From Mucilaginibacter agri (GTDB lineage Bacteria > Bacteroidota > Bacteroidia > Sphingobacteriales > Sphingobacteriaceae), in contig NZ_WWEO01000042.1 in NCBI RefSeq assembly GCF_009928685.1, positions 1 through 64,000 on the forward strand: DNA of 64,000 nt. Reading direction: 5' to 3'. The notes under the pieces are model-generated. The model worked only from the letters and a program-made list of their open reading frames with translations, made no database searches and was not told the DNA's origin. Below, piece after piece: positions 60,726-64,000 of this stretch; the stretch's first letter is position 1, and every line of letters begins with the position of its first letter. The position numbers and the translations under genes are program-made.

Positions 60726-62117
60726 ATGAAACGGAATTTACTAGTCTTTTTAACCCTTATTTGCTTGTGGTTAGGCGTGAATGCGCAAACCATTCAGCCG
60801 TTTAAACAAGGCGACAGGGTAGTGTTTATGGGTAATAGCATTACCGATGGCGGTCATTATCATTCTTATATATGGCTGTATTATTTAACCCATTACCCTA
60901 ACATGCGGGTAACCATGTTTAATGCAGGGATAGGGGGGGATGTTTCGCAGCAAATGTTGGAGCGCCTGGATGGTGATGTGTTTGCGCACAAGCCTACCGT
61001 GATGACGCTTACTTTCGGAATGAATGATACAGGCTACCAAAGATTAAAAGGCGATAAAGCAGATTCTGTTTATAATGCAAAGGTGGCAACCTCATTGAGA
61101 AGCTTTGCCTTAATCGAGAGCAAGCTCAAAAGCCACCCGGAGGTTAAGAAAATTATGATCTCGTCGCCGCCTTATGACGAAACATCAAAAATTAAAATAG
61201 AGCCTTTGTTGAAAAAAAATGAGGCCATATTAAGAATAGCCGCCGAACAGAAAAGAGCAGCAGACCGAAATGGTTGGGGGTATGTAGATTTTAATGGCAG
61301 TCTCACAGAGCTTAGCCTTCGTGAGCAACAGCGCGATTCGATGTTTACTTTTAATAACGCCGATCGCATCCATCCCACTAACGACGGACAAATGGTAATG
61401 GTTTACACCTTTTTAAAGGCACAGGGCATGGCAGGTAAAAAAGTGGCCGATATTGTCATAAGCGCTTCGCAAAAAAAAGTAGCCCAGGCCGAAAATTGTG
61501 TTGTATCAGCAACATCAATTTCATCATCAGCTATTAAGTTTAGCTATTTGGCTAATTCTTTACCTTATCCAACCGACACAATTCCCAGCGGTTTTGGCAG
61601 GCCTACGCGCTCTCAGGCAGATGCTTTGAAACTGATTCCGTTTATCACGGAGTTTAATCAGGAGATTTTACAGGTAAAGGGCCTTAAAGCTGGTAGTTAT
61701 AAATTGAAGATAGATGGGGAGACTGTAGGGAGCTATACATCAACTGATTTTGATAAGGGAATTAACCTCGCAATTAATAATAACACACCACAGTATCAGC
61801 AGGCGTTAGCTGTAATGCACCTTAATGAAGAACGCTGGGAGATTGAACGCCGCCTGCGCGAATATTACTGGATCCATTATTCTATTCTAAAACCTAAAGG
61901 CATGCTTTTTAATGATAGTAATGCCACGGTCGATTCGCTGCAGAAATACGCGAAGAAAGATTTTTTTGTTGCCGCCACGGTGCCAACTTATCGTAAGGCA
62001 CGGTTTAAAAATATACGCGATGCCTGGCAAAAAGAAATTGAGTTATTGACTAACCAGTTATATGTGATCAATAAACCGGTAATGCACCGTTTCGAGATAA
62101 TTTCAACTAACAATTAA
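60726..62117 (+). CDS. SGNH/GDSL hydrolase, glycan esterase candidate
   Basis: 463 residues with a signal peptide ending GVNAQ. Block I is FMGNSITDGGHYHS (Asn in place of the usual Asp), GMNDTGY is block III and DRIHPTNDGQ is block V. The C-terminal third (about 290-463) is helical and has no name that I know. Within a glycan locus, it may remove acetyl groups. Its stop overlaps the ATG of the next gene by 1 base. Confidence 0.85.
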   Translation: MKRNLLVFLTLICLWLGVNAQTIQPFKQGDRVVFMGNSITDGGHYHSYIWLYYLTHYPNMRVTMFNAGIGGDVSQQMLERLDGDVFAHKPTVMTLTFGMNDTGYQRLKGDKADSVYNAKVATSLRSFALIESKLKSHPEVKKIMISSPPYDETSKIKIEPLLKKNEAILRIAAEQKRAADRNGWGYVDFNGSLTELSLREQQRDSMFTFNNADRIHPTNDGQMVMVYTFLKAQGMAGKKVADIVISASQKKVAQAENCVVSATSISSSAIKFSYLANSLPYPTDTIPSGFGRPTRSQADALKLIPFITEFNQEILQVKGLKAGSYKLKIDGETVGSYTSTDFDKGINLAINNNTPQYQQALAVMHLNEERWEIERRLREYYWIHYSILKPKGMLFNDSNATVDSLQKYAKKDFFVAATVPTYRKARFKNIRDAWQKEIELLTNQLYVINKPVMHRFEIISTNN

Positions 62118-64000
62118 TGACTAAGAAAATATACTCGTTGTTGTTTGCACTATGCCTGGCTACCATTCAGGCAGTAAATGCTCAAAACGCCTACTATATA
62201 GATGGTTTTCACGGGGGGATTTGGGGTCATTATCCTGATTGGAATACCCGCTTTATGGCAGATATGCTCAAAGCTAATCCTGATTGGAAAATCAACATTG
62301 AATTAGAACCCGAAACCTGGGACAGGGCGCGCGCGGTTGATCCGGCTGCTTATGCCGAATTCAAAGCATTGTTCGCAGATCAATCTTTAAAGGGCAGGAT
62401 AGAGTACATTAACCCGGCCTATGCGCAAAGTTACATGTACAATATATCTGGCGAGAGTATCATCAGGCAATTAGGATATGGTATGAAAATGATCAAGGCG
62501 CATTTTCCAGAAGCCGTTTTTACAACCTATTCTACAGAGGAACCTTGCTTCACCAGTGCTTTGCCGCAAATACTAAAATCATTCGGGTTTAAATATGCTT
62601 CGCTTAAGAATCCGAATACTTGTTTTGGTGGTTACACACGTTCGCATAGCGGTGAATTGGTCAACTGGATAGGGCCGGACGGCACGGCAATTATTGCATC
62701 GCCAAGATATGATGTGGAAAAGCTTTCGCCTAAATCTACATGGCAAACCATTGCGTGGGATAATTCTCCCGAATATATAAAAGGTGCTGTGGCTGATGGA
62801 ATGGCACACCCAATTGGTATGACACTGCAAGATGCAGGGTGGAAAAATGGCCCATTTATTGGTAATGGGCAGCATGGCGATGTTAAAAGCACCTACGTAA
62901 CCTGGCGAAACTATTTCACAAACATTGCCAAAAATGATCCACGCGAGAATTGGAAAGTATCGCAGGAAGACATGCTGGTGAACCTGGTATGGGGTTCGCA
63001 GGTTACACAACAGATAGCACAGAAGGTTAGGGTATCTGAAAACAAACTGGTCTCTACAGAAAAGTTGGCAGCTATAGCTAAATTATACGGAAATGCCAAC
63101 TGGCCACAGGCTGCTTTAGATTCGGCATGGCGTACCCTGCTGCTGTCGCAGCATCACGATTGCTGGATAGTGCCTTACAATGGCAAACCGGGAGATACCT
63201 GGGCCGATAAAGTTACCGGCTGGACCACCCACACGAATAATATATGCGATAGCATTATTTCCGCTGCAGGACATGCACTTAATCGCGCAAGTGATAAGGG
63301 CGAATTTATTACGGTTTATAACACAACCGGGGTTAACCGCAACGAAAATGTAGCCGTCGATTTGCCGGGTAACTATTCAGCTGTTAACACATCTATTGTT
63401 GATGGCAAAGGTAATGAAGTGCCGTCGGACGTTGTGTCTACAAATGGCGCAAACCGGATTATGTTTAAAGCCAATGTTCCTGCAATTGGTTACGCCGTTT
63501 ATCAGCTTAAACAAAAAACATCGAACCGAACAAAACTAGCCAGTATTACAAAGTTGAGCGATGGTATTTATCAGATAGAAACAGACCTGTATCGCATTAA
63601 ACTTGATACATTACACGGCGGTGTTATTAAAAGTTTGATTGCGAAAAAGCTAAATAACAAAGAGTTTATAGATCAGAACAATAGTCGCAGCTTTAACGAA
63701 TTGCGGGGCAATTTTTATAACAATGGTGGCTTTAAATCAACCGCCGATAGTATAGTAAACATTGAAGTGCTACAAAACGGGCCGCTCAATTTTAAATTAG
63801 CCATAAGAGGTAAAATTGCAGGTAACGATTTTACGCAGACTATTTCATTAGCACAAGGCCAGCCACGTATTGATGTTAACTTAAAAATAGACTGGAAGGG
63901 CAACCCTGGCATTGGGCAAGACACGAAACCCGGCACTTATAAAATGGAGCAACCCGCCAAAGCATTTTATGACGATCGTAATAAACTGCTAGCCATGTTC
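62117..64000 (+). CDS. GH38-like alpha-mannosidase, cut by the window end
   Basis: The first 628 codons, open to the window edge. Start overlaps the stop of the SGNH gene. The signal peptide ends VNAQ. N-terminal YYIDGFHGGIWGHYPDWNTRF and INIELEPETWD, then FTTYSTEEPCFTS, and LLLSQHHDCWIVPYNG, which resembles the QHHD motif of GH38. It should trim alpha-mannose residues; the active-site match is by eye. The translation-coupled start implies a common transcript with susC-susD-SGNH. Confidence 0.78.
   Translation, partial: MTKKIYSLLFALCLATIQAVNAQNAYYIDGFHGGIWGHYPDWNTRFMADMLKANPDWKINIELEPETWDRARAVDPAAYAEFKALFADQSLKGRIEYINPAYAQSYMYNISGESIIRQLGYGMKMIKAHFPEAVFTTYSTEEPCFTSALPQILKSFGFKYASLKNPNTCFGGYTRSHSGELVNWIGPDGTAIIASPRYDVEKLSPKSTWQTIAWDNSPEYIKGAVADGMAHPIGMTLQDAGWKNGPFIGNGQHGDVKSTYVTWRNYFTNIAKNDPRENWKVSQEDMLVNLVWGSQVTQQIAQKVRVSENKLVSTEKLAAIAKLYGNANWPQAALDSAWRTLLLSQHHDCWIVPYNGKPGDTWADKVTGWTTHTNNICDSIISAAGHALNRASDKGEFITVYNTTGVNRNENVAVDLPGNYSAVNTSIVDGKGNEVPSDVVSTNGANRIMFKANVPAIGYAVYQLKQKTSNRTKLASITKLSDGIYQIETDLYRIKLDTLHGGVIKSLIAKKLNNKEFIDQNNSRSFNELRGNFYNNGGFKSTADSIVNIEVLQNGPLNFKLAIRGKIAGNDFTQTISLAQGQPRIDVNLKIDWKGNPGIGQDTKPGTYKMEQPAKAFYDDRNKLLAMF

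Noticed and set aside
62579..63010. Minus-strand frame of 143 codons
   Set aside because: Antisense to the GH38-like gene, which is open over the whole region and has family motifs.

Overview
The window looks like a chromosomal segment of a Bacteroidota bacterium of the Sphingobacteriaceae, most like Mucilaginibacter or Pedobacter. This rests on SusC/SusD proteins, a type IX secretion (T9SS) sorting domain and a T9SS plug protein, FecA-type TonB receptors, DUF5103/DUF5808-type families, TAnnTTTG-type -7 promoter boxes and moderate GC. Species cannot be fixed from sequence alone.

Layout. 1-10.9 kb: a 9-bp tandem repeat at the left edge, a PAS sensor without a kinase ATPase domain, a FecA-like receptor with a small membrane-anchored partner, and housekeeping genes (EVE, macrodomain, acyl-CoA thioesterase, T9SS plug, ABC-F ATPase, SGNH hydrolase). 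11-16.7 kb: pyrD, a 58-residue basic protein, tRNA-Cys, a SpoU-type RNA methyltransferase and a lipidated TamA-like barrel. 16.7-24.3 kb: molybdenum metabolism, with moaD-moaE-moaA-moeB-moeA on the minus strand and modABC on the plus strand, separated by an ankyrin protein and small membrane proteins; no moaC is present.

24.3-47.5 kb is a mosaic of short units: a lone receiver domain, a START protein, a Nudix-like regulator beside a carboxylesterase, an APC permease, a DEAD-box helicase behind a leader rich in inverted repeats, a HipA-like kinase overlapping a DUF3037 gene, AhpD-like proteins, AlkB, two OmpA-like lipoproteins, an HxlR/SDR divergent pair, a metallophosphatase, a Lys/Ala-rich histone-like protein, a ferritin cluster with a thioredoxin-like ferredoxin, and CbpA/CbpM.

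47.6-64 kb: tRNA-Arg(CCG), a decayed ECF sigma gene and a partial copy of the same tRNA precede a polysaccharide-utilisation locus. The locus holds a 1482-residue T9SS-exported multidomain protein, a GH78 alpha-L-rhamnosidase, SusC, SusD, an SGNH hydrolase and a GH38-type enzyme cut by the window end. A palindrome, TAAATCGATTTA, lies upstream of the three separate transcription starts of this locus and is the best candidate for a shared operator.

The strongest leads for something little described are the HipA-like/DUF3037 module (31.8-32.9 kb), the operator-linked glycan locus, the modA leader palindrome, the repeat-rich leader of the DEAD-box gene, and the tRNA-Arg fragment at the edge of the glycan locus. 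All functions are inferred from motifs seen by eye; no database search was run.
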